A stretch of DNA of 31,885 nucleotides from Lachnospiraceae bacterium UBA3310 (GTDB lineage Bacteria; Bacillota; Clostridia; Lachnospirales; Lachnospiraceae), in the NCBI GenBank assembly GCA_002361355.1, contig DESQ01000007.1:1-31885 (forward strand). The letters run 5' to 3'. Positions 1 to 7,242 of this stretch are shown here, one piece after another. The position numbers were made by a program, and so were the translations under genes. Numbering within the stretch: the first letter of the stretch is position 1; the number at the start of each line of letters is the position of its first letter. The notes below the pieces were generated by a model. The model ran no database searches. It saw nothing but the letters and a program-made list of their open reading frames with translations, and was not told the origin of the DNA.

Positions 1-710
1 TCCATGCTGGCGGGGACGGGTCAAGGATATCCTTTGTGTTTGACGATGTCATGCTTTGCGGTGGCCCTTCTTCACATGTTTTTTACTTACAAAGTATTCG
101 GGAGGAAACTGATGAAGGATACGGATAGGGCGGGACTGATCATGGAGCTTCCTCCTTATCACAGACCCAGATGGGGCGCGCTGTTCCGCTATGTGTGGGC
201 AAGGATGGGTGATGTCCTGAAACGGGCCTTAAAAATCATTGTATTGGTATCCGTGATATTCTGGGGGCTTTCCTATTCGGAGGATGGAATGATTGAAAAC
301 AGCCTGATCTATAAGGCTGGCATGGCGATCGAGCCGGTGACGAGGGTTTTTGGCCTCCGCTGGCAGATGTTCATGGCGTGGCTCGCTTCGGGGCTTGGCA
401 AGGAATCCTCTCTCGGCGTGCTTTCCGCGCTGTTTCGGAGCGAGGGCGTGTGGGGCGCGATTGTGAATCAGAAATCGACGGTCATCGACACTGTGGCGTG
501 GGGAACACGATGCTTTCCATGATTTCCAAGCCGGAGGCGCTGGCGTTTATCTATGCGTTCTTCTTTAATATGCCATGCCTGATGGCGCTTAGCGCGGCTT
601 CGCAGGAGACCCATTCCCTGAAATGGACGGTCAGGGTTGCCCTGTATTATATCGGGATGTCGCTGGCGCTTTCGTTTCTCGCATACCATATCGGCATGTT
701 GATTTTCTGA
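1..710 (+). pseudogene. feoB: FeoB ferrous iron transporter, C-terminal part, frameshifted
   Basis: This is the C-terminal membrane region of FeoB, the GTP-driven Fe2+ importer of the cytoplasmic membrane; the gene starts upstream of the window. Seen: the typical MELPPYHRP segment (about 140-170), hydrophobic spans, a GLGKES gate-like motif, then SMISKPEALAFIYAFFFN and a last membrane helix. The first part reads in frame 1 and stops at 522. The conserved end (from about 510 to the stop at 708-710) reads in frame 3. The switch fits loss of one base near 495-515, where a GGGG run lies at 500-503. Either the chromosomal gene is broken or the base was lost in sequencing or assembly. The family call is firm; whether the protein is functional is open. 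Confidence 0.85.
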
Positions 711-736
711 AGATTGTAGTTACAGAAGGAGATAGG

Positions 737-877
737 ATGCTGAGGAAATTATTGGGATTATTGAAACGGGACGATGCTGAAATAATTGCCATCATTTTGA
801 GAATGGATTATAATATTTCCCGGAATAAAAACGAGGCCAGAGAGGGAGTAATTGTCTCACAAATATACGGGAGGTAA
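737..877 (+). CDS. small hypothetical protein, 46 aa
   Basis: A short ORF beginning MLRKLLGLLKRDD and ending VSQIYGR. It has a good ribosome site (GAAGGAGATAGG just before the ATG at 737) and starts 26 bases after the feoB stop. Its end overlaps the ribosome site of the following ybaK-like gene, which begins 6 bases later, so the two are probably translated together. It has a short amphipathic N-terminus and a charged C-terminal half; there are no cysteines, so it does not resemble the Cys-rich FeoB-associated membrane proteins. I do not recognise a family. The call rests on the ribosome site and packing only. Confidence 0.5.
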   Translation: MLRKLLGLLKRDDAEIIAIILRMDYNISRNKNEAREGVIVSQIYGR

Positions 878-883
878 GAGCAA

Positions 884-1372
884 ATGGCAATAGAAAAGGT
901 AAAGGCATACTTCAAAAAATACGGGATGGAAGAGCGGGTGCAGGAACTTGACGTGTCCAGTGCGACGGTGGAACTTGCCGCCGCCGCGCTCCATTGTGAG
1001 CCGCAAAGGATTGCAAAGACGCTGTCTTTCATGGCGGAAGATCATGTGGTGCTGGTGGTGGCTGCCGGAGATGCGAAGATTGACAACCATAAATATAAGA
1101 CACAGTTTGGCACGAAGGCAAAGATGCTTTCCACGGAGGAAGTGGAGACACTGGTGGGACATGCCGTGGGAGGCGTGTGCCCGTTTGCGGTCAATGAGGG
1201 TGTGGATGTATACCTGGATGTGTCCCTGAAACGTTTTGAGACGGTTTTTCCAGCCTGCGGAAGCTCCAACAGTGCGATAGAGCTGACGATTGCCGAGCTG
1301 GAGAAATTTTCCGGATCTGCGGGCTGGATTGATGTCTGTAAAGGATATGCAGATGAAAATCCGGATAAGTAA
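884..1372 (+). CDS. YbaK/EbsC-family aminoacyl-tRNA deacylase
   Basis: A 162-aa single-domain protein of the YbaK/ProX editing family, which hydrolyses mischarged aminoacyl-tRNAs (typically Cys-tRNAPro or related) in the cytoplasm. Visible family features: the lysine in RIAKTL (K45, matching the essential YbaK lysine), GGVCPF at 96-101 in the substrate pocket, and the ACGSSNSAI segment at 124-132. The length is normal for the family. The ATG at 884 follows GGGAGG with good spacing. It is the last gene of the short run feoB - 46-aa ORF - ybaK and converges on the MocR gene. Specificity cannot be told from sequence; YbaK-type or the broader YeaK/EbsC groups are equally possible. Confidence 0.9.
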   Translation: MAIEKVKAYFKKYGMEERVQELDVSSATVELAAAALHCEPQRIAKTLSFMAEDHVVLVVAAGDAKIDNHKYKTQFGTKAKMLSTEEVETLVGHAVGGVCPFAVNEGVDVYLDVSLKRFETVFPACGSSNSAIELTIAELEKFSGSAGWIDVCKGYADENPDK

Positions 1373-1385
1373 GCGGCGGCTTTTC

Positions 1386-2795
1386 TCACACAAAAAAATC
1401 CATCCGTTTTTCCTCAAACAGATTTTTTAATAGCAACAGCCCTTTTTTCAAATCATCCTCCGTATCGGGTGAAGCGACAGATACCCGGACGTAGGATGAT
1501 TTGTTGTCGTTTAACAGGGCGAACCGGTGAGAGCCCAGCACATGAATCCCTTTCTGTAATGCAAGCAGTTCCAATTCCTCGCTTGCCAGATGAACCGGAA
1601 GTGGCAGCCAGTGAAAGAACCGTTCTATCGGATCGGTATGAACGGAAGGAAAGACCGCGTTAAAGATTTGGTTTCTTTTTTGGGCGGATCGGATTTTTTG
1701 CTTCACGATCTTTTCCGCCTCCCCACTCTCAATCAATTCTGCAATGATCTCGCTGTTAAGAGAAACCGTTTTTAGGTTAATGCCAAGCATACCGGAGACT
1801 AACAGCTCACGGTATTGGTCAGGAAAGGCGATAAAGGCTACCCGCAGTCCGGCGCACAGCGATTTTGAAATGCTGCAGACGTGTACGGTCTGTTCCGGCA
1901 CCAAGGAGAAAAACGGTTTGGCATCAGGCGTGGTTTTCCCATAAATGGACAGGAAAGAATAAATGTCATCCTCTATCACAAGAAGATGGAATCGCCGGAT
2001 GATTTCCGCCAGTTTCCGTCTGCGGGATTGCGGCATGAAGATACCGGTCGGATTGGCGCAGGTCGGCATGAGGTAGATACCTTTTATTTGTGTATTTTTA
2101 CAGACAGATAAAAGCCCATCCGGAGACATCCCGTGTTCGTCCCCGGAGACGGCGATCAGTTGGATGTGCAGGAAATTGGCAAGCTCCTTAAAATTCGTAT
2201 AGGTGAAATGATCTACCGCTATTTTGTCTCCCGCTTTAAAAAGAGAAATGAGTATGACGGAGAGGGCATTCTGCGCCCCGGCGGAGAGTAGGATATTTCC
2301 TTCTCCTGTTTCAATTCCGAGAAGACGCAGCCATTTTTGGGCGGCGTTTATCTGCCGCTTCGTTCCGAGAGGACTGCTGTATTCAAAAAGTTTGATGGAC
2401 TCTTCCCTGCCAAGGACAAGACGCGCCGCGTTCCGGACGGTCTGGTTGCTTTCGTAGAAGGGCTTGATCATGCCCATTTCTATAACCCCGCTGTCCTTTT
2501 CGACAAAGGTATTCTGGGCGGCAGTGCCGGGAGAGACAAAGGTGCCCCTGCCGGTGACGGCATATAAAAGCCCTTTCAGCTCGCACAGCTTATAGGCTCT
2601 GGTGATTGTGCTCAAATTCAGGTCAAGGAAGTCGGCAAGTTCCCGCTGGGGTGGCAGTTTCGTATTTTCCGGCAGTTTCCCGGACAGGATATCTGATTCA
2701 AGGCGGCCTGCAAGGGAAAGATAGTAGGGTTTTTCCAGTTCTTTTTTCTGAGGTTTCCATGACATGGGATAATTTTCAAAAGAATTGACAGGCAT
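1386..2795 (-). CDS. MocR/PdxR-type regulator (GntR HTH fused to PLP aminotransferase fold)
   Basis: A 469-aa one-component transcription factor. Residues about 20-88 form a GntR winged helix (KLPPQRELADFLDLNLSTITRAY). The rest is a fold-type-I aminotransferase domain with ANPTG (about 247-251), DDIY (276-279) and the SISKS motif whose lysine (about K311) would bind PLP. In known MocR/PdxR regulators this domain senses PLP or amino-acid ligands rather than catalysing. I chose the ATG at 2795 because GGAGG lies 8 bases upstream (2804-2808 on the complement); an in-frame GTG at 2810 would leave that ribosome site inside the gene. It is divergent from the ECF transporter gene at 2911, with a palindromic operator between them, so it likely controls that gene and itself. 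Confidence 0.88.
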   Translation of the reverse strand: MPVNSFENYPMSWKPQKKELEKPYYLSLAGRLESDILSGKLPENTKLPPQRELADFLDLNLSTITRAYKLCELKGLLYAVTGRGTFVSPGTAAQNTFVEKDSGVIEMGMIKPFYESNQTVRNAARLVLGREESIKLFEYSSPLGTKRQINAAQKWLRLLGIETGEGNILLSAGAQNALSVILISLFKAGDKIAVDHFTYTNFKELANFLHIQLIAVSGDEHGMSPDGLLSVCKNTQIKGIYLMPTCANPTGIFMPQSRRRKLAEIIRRFHLLVIEDDIYSFLSIYGKTTPDAKPFFSLVPEQTVHVCSISKSLCAGLRVAFIAFPDQYRELLVSGMLGINLKTVSLNSEIIAELIESGEAEKIVKQKIRSAQKRNQIFNAVFPSVHTDPIERFFHWLPLPVHLASEELELLALQKGIHVLGSHRFALLNDNKSSYVRVSVASPDTEDDLKKGLLLLKNLFEEKRMDFFV

Positions 2796-2813
2796 AGGCT
2801 GATCCTCCACAAA

Positions 2814-2853
2814 ATTGTATGCAACACAATTCTAACATTGTATGCATACAATG
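2814..2853. promoter_or_regulatory. candidate MocR operator: direct repeat with a perfect 18-bp palindrome
   Basis: CATTGTATGCATACAATG at 2836-2853 is a perfect palindrome. The 10-mer ATTGTATGCA occurs twice in the same orientation, at 2814 and 2837, 23 bases apart. Repeated half-sites of this kind are usual for MocR/PdxR dimers. The palindrome covers the -35 box of the divergent transporter promoter, so binding should affect its expression. The match to this particular regulator is inferred from position. Confidence 0.65.
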
Positions 2854-2866
2854 ACAAGATTATAAT
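2838..2866 (+). promoter_or_regulatory. sigma-A-type promoter of the ECF transporter gene
   Basis: TTGTAT (2838-2843), 17-base spacer, TATAAT (2861-2866), 45 bases before the ATG at 2911. The -35 box lies inside the palindrome at 2836-2853. Confidence 0.6.
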
Positions 2867-2910
2867 GGGTGCGTATCAGACAATATACGGAAAAAAGGAG
2901 GATAACGGAT

Positions 2911-3456
2911 ATGAAGAAAATGACGGTAAGGGAAATTGCACGAATTGGTATCATGGCGGCAGCGGTGTATGTGGCTTCCGCTTTTTTACAGATACCGATC
3001 CCGACGGCAATAGACAACACACGACTGCATATGGGAAATGTCATGTGTCTGCTTTCGGGTATGCTTTTAGGGCCTGTTTGGGGTGGGCTTGCGGCGGGAA
3101 TCGGTTCTATGTTTTTTGACCTGACCAATCCGGCTTATATTGCCTCCGCGCCTTTTACGTTTCTTTTCAAATTTGTCATGGCGTGGATCTGTGGGAAGAT
3201 TACTTTCGAACAATCGCAGCATTTAAAAAAGCGGTATATTTCAGGCGGTATCTGCGGCGCTTTTTCCTACGTGGTTCTTTATCTGTCAAAGAGTTTTATC
3301 GAACAACGTTTTGTTTTGGAACTGCCGCTTTCTGCGGTCATGCTGACAACCGCGCAGAAGGCGGTAGTGTCCGGAGTGAATGCCGTTGTTGCCTGTCTGG
3401 TGGCGGTGCCTCTGGGACTGACGCTGCGGCCGGTGATGGTGAAAATCATAAAATAG
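2911..3456 (+). CDS. ECF transporter S component (vitamin-type substrate-binding membrane subunit)
   Basis: A 181-aa very hydrophobic protein with about five or six membrane spans and an N-terminal KKMTVREIARIGIMAA segment, as in ECF-ribofla_trS-type S components that capture vitamins for a shared EcfA/A'/T energy-coupling module. The segment LLSGMLLGPVWGGLAAGIGSM is characteristic. The ATG at 2911 follows AAGGAGG (2895-2901). No ATPase or T component is nearby, as expected for group II ECF systems. The divergent MocR gene suggests a vitamin B6-type substrate (compare PdxU/HmpT predictions), but this is an inference. Riboflavin, folate precursors or other small molecules remain possible. Confidence 0.8.
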   Translation: MKKMTVREIARIGIMAAAVYVASAFLQIPIPTAIDNTRLHMGNVMCLLSGMLLGPVWGGLAAGIGSMFFDLTNPAYIASAPFTFLFKFVMAWICGKITFEQSQHLKKRYISGGICGAFSYVVLYLSKSFIEQRFVLELPLSAVMLTTAQKAVVSGVNAVVACLVAVPLGLTLRPVMVKIIK

Positions 3457-3493
3457 GTTTGAAAACGGAAAGCGCCGGCTGCAGAACAAAGAA

Positions 3494-3522
3494 TTGCTAT
3501 CGCTTGGATAATCGGGTACAAT
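3494..3522 (+). promoter_or_regulatory. promoter of the thiol-redox operon
   Basis: TTGCTA (3494-3499), 17 bases, TACAAT (3517-3522), 22 bases before the ATG of the TlpA-like gene. It likely drives the following three or four genes. Confidence 0.55.
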
Positions 3523-3544
3523 AGTTTTGAAATGAGGTGCAGAG

Positions 3545-4132
3545 ATGAAGAAAGCATATGGCAAATTCTTTTTCACAGGGATCATACTGGCGGCATTGCT
3601 GACCGGATGTGGGAGAGGAAACGGTACGGATCAGGGAGAGAGCCGTCCCGCGCAGGAGACAACAGAACAACCGGCAGAGGAGGACGAGGCGGCTCCAGGG
3701 ATCGCTTTTGCATGTAAGGATATGGACGGTAATGCTGTTTCTGAGGCGGTTTTTTCCGGCTCAAAACTCACAATGGTAAACGTGTGGGCGACTTACTGCA
3801 ACCCCTGCCTGAGTGAGATGCCCGGCCTTGGTGAACTGGCCAAAGCATATGAACCGGAAGCGTTTCAGATCATTGGCATTATCAGCGATGTGCCAGAGGA
3901 TGCAGATGAGGCGGCGATTGAAAACGCGGCGGCGTTGATTGAGGCGACCGGCGCAGATTACACGCACCTGCTTTTGAATGAGTCTGTCTATCGTGCGCTC
4001 CTGACAGAAGTGACAGCGGTTCCGACCACTTTCTTTGTGGATGAAAACGGCGTGGTAGTAGATACGGTGATCGGCGCGATGGAGAAATCGGCATGGGAGG
4101 AAAAGATCAATGCGCTTTTGGATGAATCATAG
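3545..4132 (+). CDS. TlpA/ResA-like thiol-disulfide oxidoreductase lipoprotein
   Basis: A 195-aa thioredoxin-fold protein anchored outside the membrane. An N-terminal hydrophobic segment ends in a lipobox LTGC (Cys22), followed by an acidic, Gln/Glu-rich linker (about 25-50) and a thioredoxin domain. The redox motif is C85-N-P-C88 after NVWATY, and the cis-proline is in AVPTTF (P160). Such proteins exchange disulfides with extracytoplasmic partners. The gene overlaps the next one, which encodes a CXXC micro-protein, by 23 bases. That is followed by a NapH-like Fe-S membrane protein, so the three probably form one electron-transfer path across the membrane. Confidence 0.9.
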   Translation: MKKAYGKFFFTGIILAALLTGCGRGNGTDQGESRPAQETTEQPAEEDEAAPGIAFACKDMDGNAVSEAVFSGSKLTMVNVWATYCNPCLSEMPGLGELAKAYEPEAFQIIGIISDVPEDADEAAIENAAALIEATGADYTHLLLNESVYRALLTEVTAVPTTFFVDENGVVVDTVIGAMEKSAWEEKINALLDES

Positions 4133-4262
4133 ACAGCATGTGTGGCTGTGGGGCGTGCTGGCCGGAATCGTATTTCTCGGTATCGGCGCCGCACAGGGTC
4201 AGTTGGCTGTCATATGGAGAAAGGCAACCATGATCTGTATGGAATGTATCGGGGTCGGGTGA
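4110..4262 (+). CDS. CD1871A-family CXXC micro-protein, 50 aa
   Basis: A 50-aa protein with one hydrophobic span (about 10-30), a short basic turn (WRKAT) and a C-terminal C43-M-E-C46 motif ending IGVG. This matches the small CXXC proteins called CD1871A family, which in Clostridia lie between a thioredoxin-like lipoprotein and an Fe-S membrane protein, exactly as here. The ATG at 4110 has GGGAGG 9 bases upstream; a second in-frame ATG at 4122 is possible. It overlaps the end of the TlpA gene by 23 bases and stops 4 bases before the next start. The pair of cysteines may relay electrons or hold a cofactor; its biochemical role is not known to me. Confidence 0.8.
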   Translation: MRFWMNHRQHVWLWGVLAGIVFLGIGAAQGQLAVIWRKATMICMECIGVG

Positions 4263-4266
4263 GCAC

Positions 4267-5136
4267 ATGAAGAAATTACGGCGGACTGTACAAATTGTTT
4301 TTACCGTACTCACAAACGGATACGCTTACGGCTTTACCAGCGGTAAAATCTATCAGGGCGATTTGAAATATGTCTGTGTTCCCGGATTAAACTGCTATTC
4401 CTGTCCAGGCGCGGTTGCGTCCTGTCCGATCGGCGCGCTGCAGGCATTGTTGAACCAACAGGGATTTCAGATCCCGTTTGCAATGCTTGGCTTTTTCTTT
4501 TTGTTCGGAAGTCTGTTGGGACGTTTTGTCTGCGGCTGGCTGTGTCCCTTTGGACTGGTGCAGGATTTCCTGCATAAAATTCCGATCTTTCATAAAAGAA
4601 AAAGACTGCCTTACCATCATATTTTGAAATATGGCAGGTATATTGTCCTGTTTCTTCTGGTGGGCGTCGGATCGATGTTTTTATTCGGCGGATTTGCAAA
4701 GGTTCCCGCTTTCTGTAAATATCTGTGCCCGGCGGGCACATTGTTCGGTGCAGTTCCGCTGCTTGCCACAAACGGGATGCTGCGTTCGCAGGCGGGAGGG
4801 TTATTTTTCTGGAAGCTTGGAATATTGCTTCTGGTCGCCGTGTTGTCGGTTAAAGTTTACCGTCCGTTTTGCCAGTACTTGTGCCCGTTGGGCGCAATTT
4901 ATGGGTGGTTTAACCGCTTCAGCCTGGTTCAGATTCATTGGGAAAGGGAGAAGTGTATTTCCTGTCTGGCATGCGAGAAATCTTGTCCGGTTGCTCTCTC
5001 TGTCAGGGAAATATCCCGTTCCCCGGAATGTATCCGGTGTGGCAGATGTGTGGAGGCGTGTCCGGGTAAATGTCTGCATTTTACAGGAATGAGCAGGCAG
5101 AGCGATTACTTTGGAAATCAAAATGACCAGGAATAA
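4267..5136 (+). CDS. NapH/YccM-like 4Fe-4S membrane protein
   Basis: A 289-aa polytopic iron-sulfur protein. It has about four membrane spans, three CxxxCP motifs at the membrane face (C89/C93, C150/C154, C202/C206), an extra cysteine group near the N-terminus (C37, C43, C46, C53) and a C-terminal ferredoxin domain with two full sets (C230, C233, C236, C240 and C255, C258, C261, C265). Family members pass electrons from cytoplasmic donors across the membrane. Together with the upstream CXXC micro-protein and TlpA-like lipoprotein it probably reduces an extracytoplasmic thiol or flavin target. Its ribosome site (GGGTGAG) is weak and lies in the end of the preceding gene, suggesting coupled translation. 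Confidence 0.88.
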   Translation: MKKLRRTVQIVFTVLTNGYAYGFTSGKIYQGDLKYVCVPGLNCYSCPGAVASCPIGALQALLNQQGFQIPFAMLGFFFLFGSLLGRFVCGWLCPFGLVQDFLHKIPIFHKRKRLPYHHILKYGRYIVLFLLVGVGSMFLFGGFAKVPAFCKYLCPAGTLFGAVPLLATNGMLRSQAGGLFFWKLGILLLVAVLSVKVYRPFCQYLCPLGAIYGWFNRFSLVQIHWEREKCISCLACEKSCPVALSVREISRSPECIRCGRCVEACPGKCLHFTGMSRQSDYFGNQNDQE

Positions 5137-5157
5137 TGAGAGAAGGAAGGGGTTTTT

Positions 5158-6501
5158 ATGGAAAGCCGTATGGACATGATAAACGGCTCGCTGGGAGACA
5201 AGATTATTAAATATGCGATACCGCTTGCGGTGACAGGCGTTTTACAGCAGTTGTTTAATGCGGCGGATCTGGCGGTGGTGGGTCAGTTTTCCGGCAAGGA
5301 AGCCATGGCAGCGGTGGGAGGAAATGCGCCTGTCATCGGTCTTTTGGTTAATCTTTTTGTCGGGATTTCTCTTGGGAGCAATGTCATTATCGCAAGGTCT
5401 ATTGGGCAGGGAAATAACGAGAATATTTCCAAGGCGGTACATACATCGGTGGTCGTTGCGCTGCTCGGCGGATTGTTCCTTGCAGTGCTTGGTGAATTTC
5501 TGGCTCCCGGCGTTGTAAAGATGTTAGATGTTCCGGGGGAGGTCTACCCGCTGGCAGTAAAATATTTGCGGATTTATCTTGCCGGGATGCCGGTAATTTT
5601 GCTTTATAACTTTGAATCTGCCATTTTCAGAAGCTGTGGAAACACGCAGACGCCGTTGATTGCGTTGGTGGTTTCCGGCGTTCTGAATGTGATCCTCAAT
5701 CTGTTCTTTGTTCTGGGAGTAGGGATGGATGTGGATGGCGTTGCGACGGCGACGGTGCTTTCCAATCTGGTCAGTTCGACAATTCTGTTTGTGGCATTGA
5801 TGAAGACGGAGCTGGCGATCCGGATCAATCCCCGAAAACTGCGGATGCACGGAGATGTGCTTGGACAGATTTTGAAGATCGGCATTCCGGCAGGTATACA
5901 GGGGATGATTTTTTCCTTTGCCAATATTATTATCCAGTCGGCAGTCAACAGCCTTGGCACAACAGTGATGGCGGCTTCCTCGGCGGCTTATAATCTGGAA
6001 ATTTTCTCCTACTATATCATGAATTCTTTTGGGCAGGCTTGCACCACTTTTGTCGGCCAGAACTATGGGGCGGGGAAGGGTGACCGCTGCCTGAAAACAC
6101 TGAAACTTTGTCTGCTGCAGAGCCTGATCAGTACCGCAGCGGTCAGCGGGTTCATTCTGCTGTTCAGCCACCAGCTTCTTGGCATTTTTAACACAGATCC
6201 GGAGGTGATCGCGACGGGAAAGGTTCGGCTGGAATATATTTTCTTTGCCTACCTGTTCAGTTTTGCACAGGAAGGGCTTTCCGGTTATCTGCGGGGCTTT
6301 GGCGTCTCCTTCATTCCGGCGGCATGTGCGGTCATCGGCATTTGTGGTGTGCGGCTTACATGGATTTTCACGGTGTTTCGGCAGTCGCCGTCCTTTACAA
6401 CGATTATGCAGGTGTACCCGATCAGTTTGGGTGTGACGGCCGCGGTTATTTTGGCGGTGACGCTTATTGTGAAGCCGTCGAGGAGGTATGTGATTCGGTA
6501 G
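5158..6501 (+). CDS. MATE-family efflux transporter
   Basis: A 447-aa membrane protein with about 12 spans in two homologous halves, typical of MATE cation/drug antiporters (DinF/NorM branch). Recognisable segments include LFNAADLAVVGQFSG, GVGMDVDGVATATVLSN and FVGQNYGAG. The start follows AAGGAAGGGG. It begins 21 bases after the Fe-S protein gene without a visible terminator, so it may be read with the redox operon. It converges on the padR gene with a 9-base gap. Substrate unknown. Confidence 0.9.
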   Translation: MESRMDMINGSLGDKIIKYAIPLAVTGVLQQLFNAADLAVVGQFSGKEAMAAVGGNAPVIGLLVNLFVGISLGSNVIIARSIGQGNNENISKAVHTSVVVALLGGLFLAVLGEFLAPGVVKMLDVPGEVYPLAVKYLRIYLAGMPVILLYNFESAIFRSCGNTQTPLIALVVSGVLNVILNLFFVLGVGMDVDGVATATVLSNLVSSTILFVALMKTELAIRINPRKLRMHGDVLGQILKIGIPAGIQGMIFSFANIIIQSAVNSLGTTVMAASSAAYNLEIFSYYIMNSFGQACTTFVGQNYGAGKGDRCLKTLKLCLLQSLISTAAVSGFILLFSHQLLGIFNTDPEVIATGKVRLEYIFFAYLFSFAQEGLSGYLRGFGVSFIPAACAVIGICGVRLTWIFTVFRQSPSFTTIMQVYPISLGVTAAVILAVTLIVKPSRRYVIR

Positions 6502-6510
6502 GAAGAGAAA

Positions 6511-7041
6511 TTATTTCGAAATTGATTTTTCTAAAGAAGCGATCCATTTTTCTATTGCTTCAACCAATAGAAACTGCTGTTGCAAAACAGCCATACCCAT
6601 TTCAGAAATTTCAGGGATTGCTTCTTTTTCGCGGATATTTTCTACCAGACAAGTTTTTAAGGTTTTCACGTTTTCTTCTATGTCTGCTACGCATGATTTC
6701 TGGGTTTCGGGAGACAGGTTGTCTAAATTCGCAATCACAGCGTTAAAATCCAAAAATATACGGATCGGTTTAGCCGAAATTTCTAACATAAGTCTTTCAA
6801 ATTCTTTTTCTCCTGCGTCAGTAAGAGAATAAACAACTTTCTCAGGCATTTTCCCTTCTTTTACAATGTTGCCTTTGATAAATCCCTTTTCCTCTAACTG
6901 AATTGTTTTTTTGTAAATGGAGGGGGTACTGATTTTTACCCATTTGGATATATTGCGATATTCTATCTGTTTTTGCATGTCATAGGCGCCCATAGATTCT
7001 TTTTTTAACATTCCTAATACAATCAAATCAATCGTAGCCAT
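6511..7041 (-). CDS. PadR-family transcriptional regulator
   Basis: A 176-aa repressor with an N-terminal PadR winged helix (MATIDLIVLGMLKKESMGAY, then STPSIYKKTIQLEEKGFI) and a C-terminal helical Vir_act-alpha-C-like dimerisation domain. I chose the ATG at 7041: it has an AAGGCAGG ribosome site and matches the usual PadR start, while the upstream in-frame start at 7089 would lie on the promoter and operator. It is divergent from a MATE exporter gene and almost certainly represses it and itself through the palindromes at 7088-7102, 7161-7175 and 7198-7212. Such regulators often release DNA when bound by the exported compound. Confidence 0.9.
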   Translation of the reverse strand: MATIDLIVLGMLKKESMGAYDMQKQIEYRNISKWVKISTPSIYKKTIQLEEKGFIKGNIVKEGKMPEKVVYSLTDAGEKEFERLMLEISAKPIRIFLDFNAVIANLDNLSPETQKSCVADIEENVKTLKTCLVENIREKEAIPEISEMGMAVLQQQFLLVEAIEKWIASLEKSISK

Positions 7042-7087
7042 AGTGACCTGCCTTTCTTTTATGAGCATAAAAATAGTACCATATAAC

Positions 7088-7126
7088 ACTGTAATTTATA
7101 GTATTTTGTTTTATCGTTTTTGTCAA
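7088..7126 (-). promoter_or_regulatory. padR promoter with overlapping palindromic operator
   Basis: On the minus strand TTGACA (7126-7121), 17 bases, TACTAT (7103-7098). The -10 box lies within a 15-bp near-palindrome at 7088-7102 (plus strand ACTGTAATTTATAGT), arguing for autoregulation. Confidence 0.65.
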
Positions 7127-7151
7127 GGAAGAGAAAGTCCACGCATTGCTA

Positions 7152-7212
7152 TTGACAACCGCTATAAATTATAGTAGTATTTCATTTGCACATGTGCAGT
7201 ATAAATTATACT
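7152..7212 (+). promoter_or_regulatory. promoter of the second MATE gene with two PadR-type operators
   Basis: TTGACA (7152-7157), 17 bases, TAGTAT (7175-7180). The palindrome GCTATAAATTATAGT (7161-7175) lies in the spacer and touches the -10 box. A second, AGTATAAATTATACT (7198-7212), lies just downstream; their centres are 37 bases apart. Both match the operator at the padR promoter. Confidence 0.65.
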
Positions 7213-7242
7213 ACTATAAAATACAGAAAAAGGAGAGGAGTA

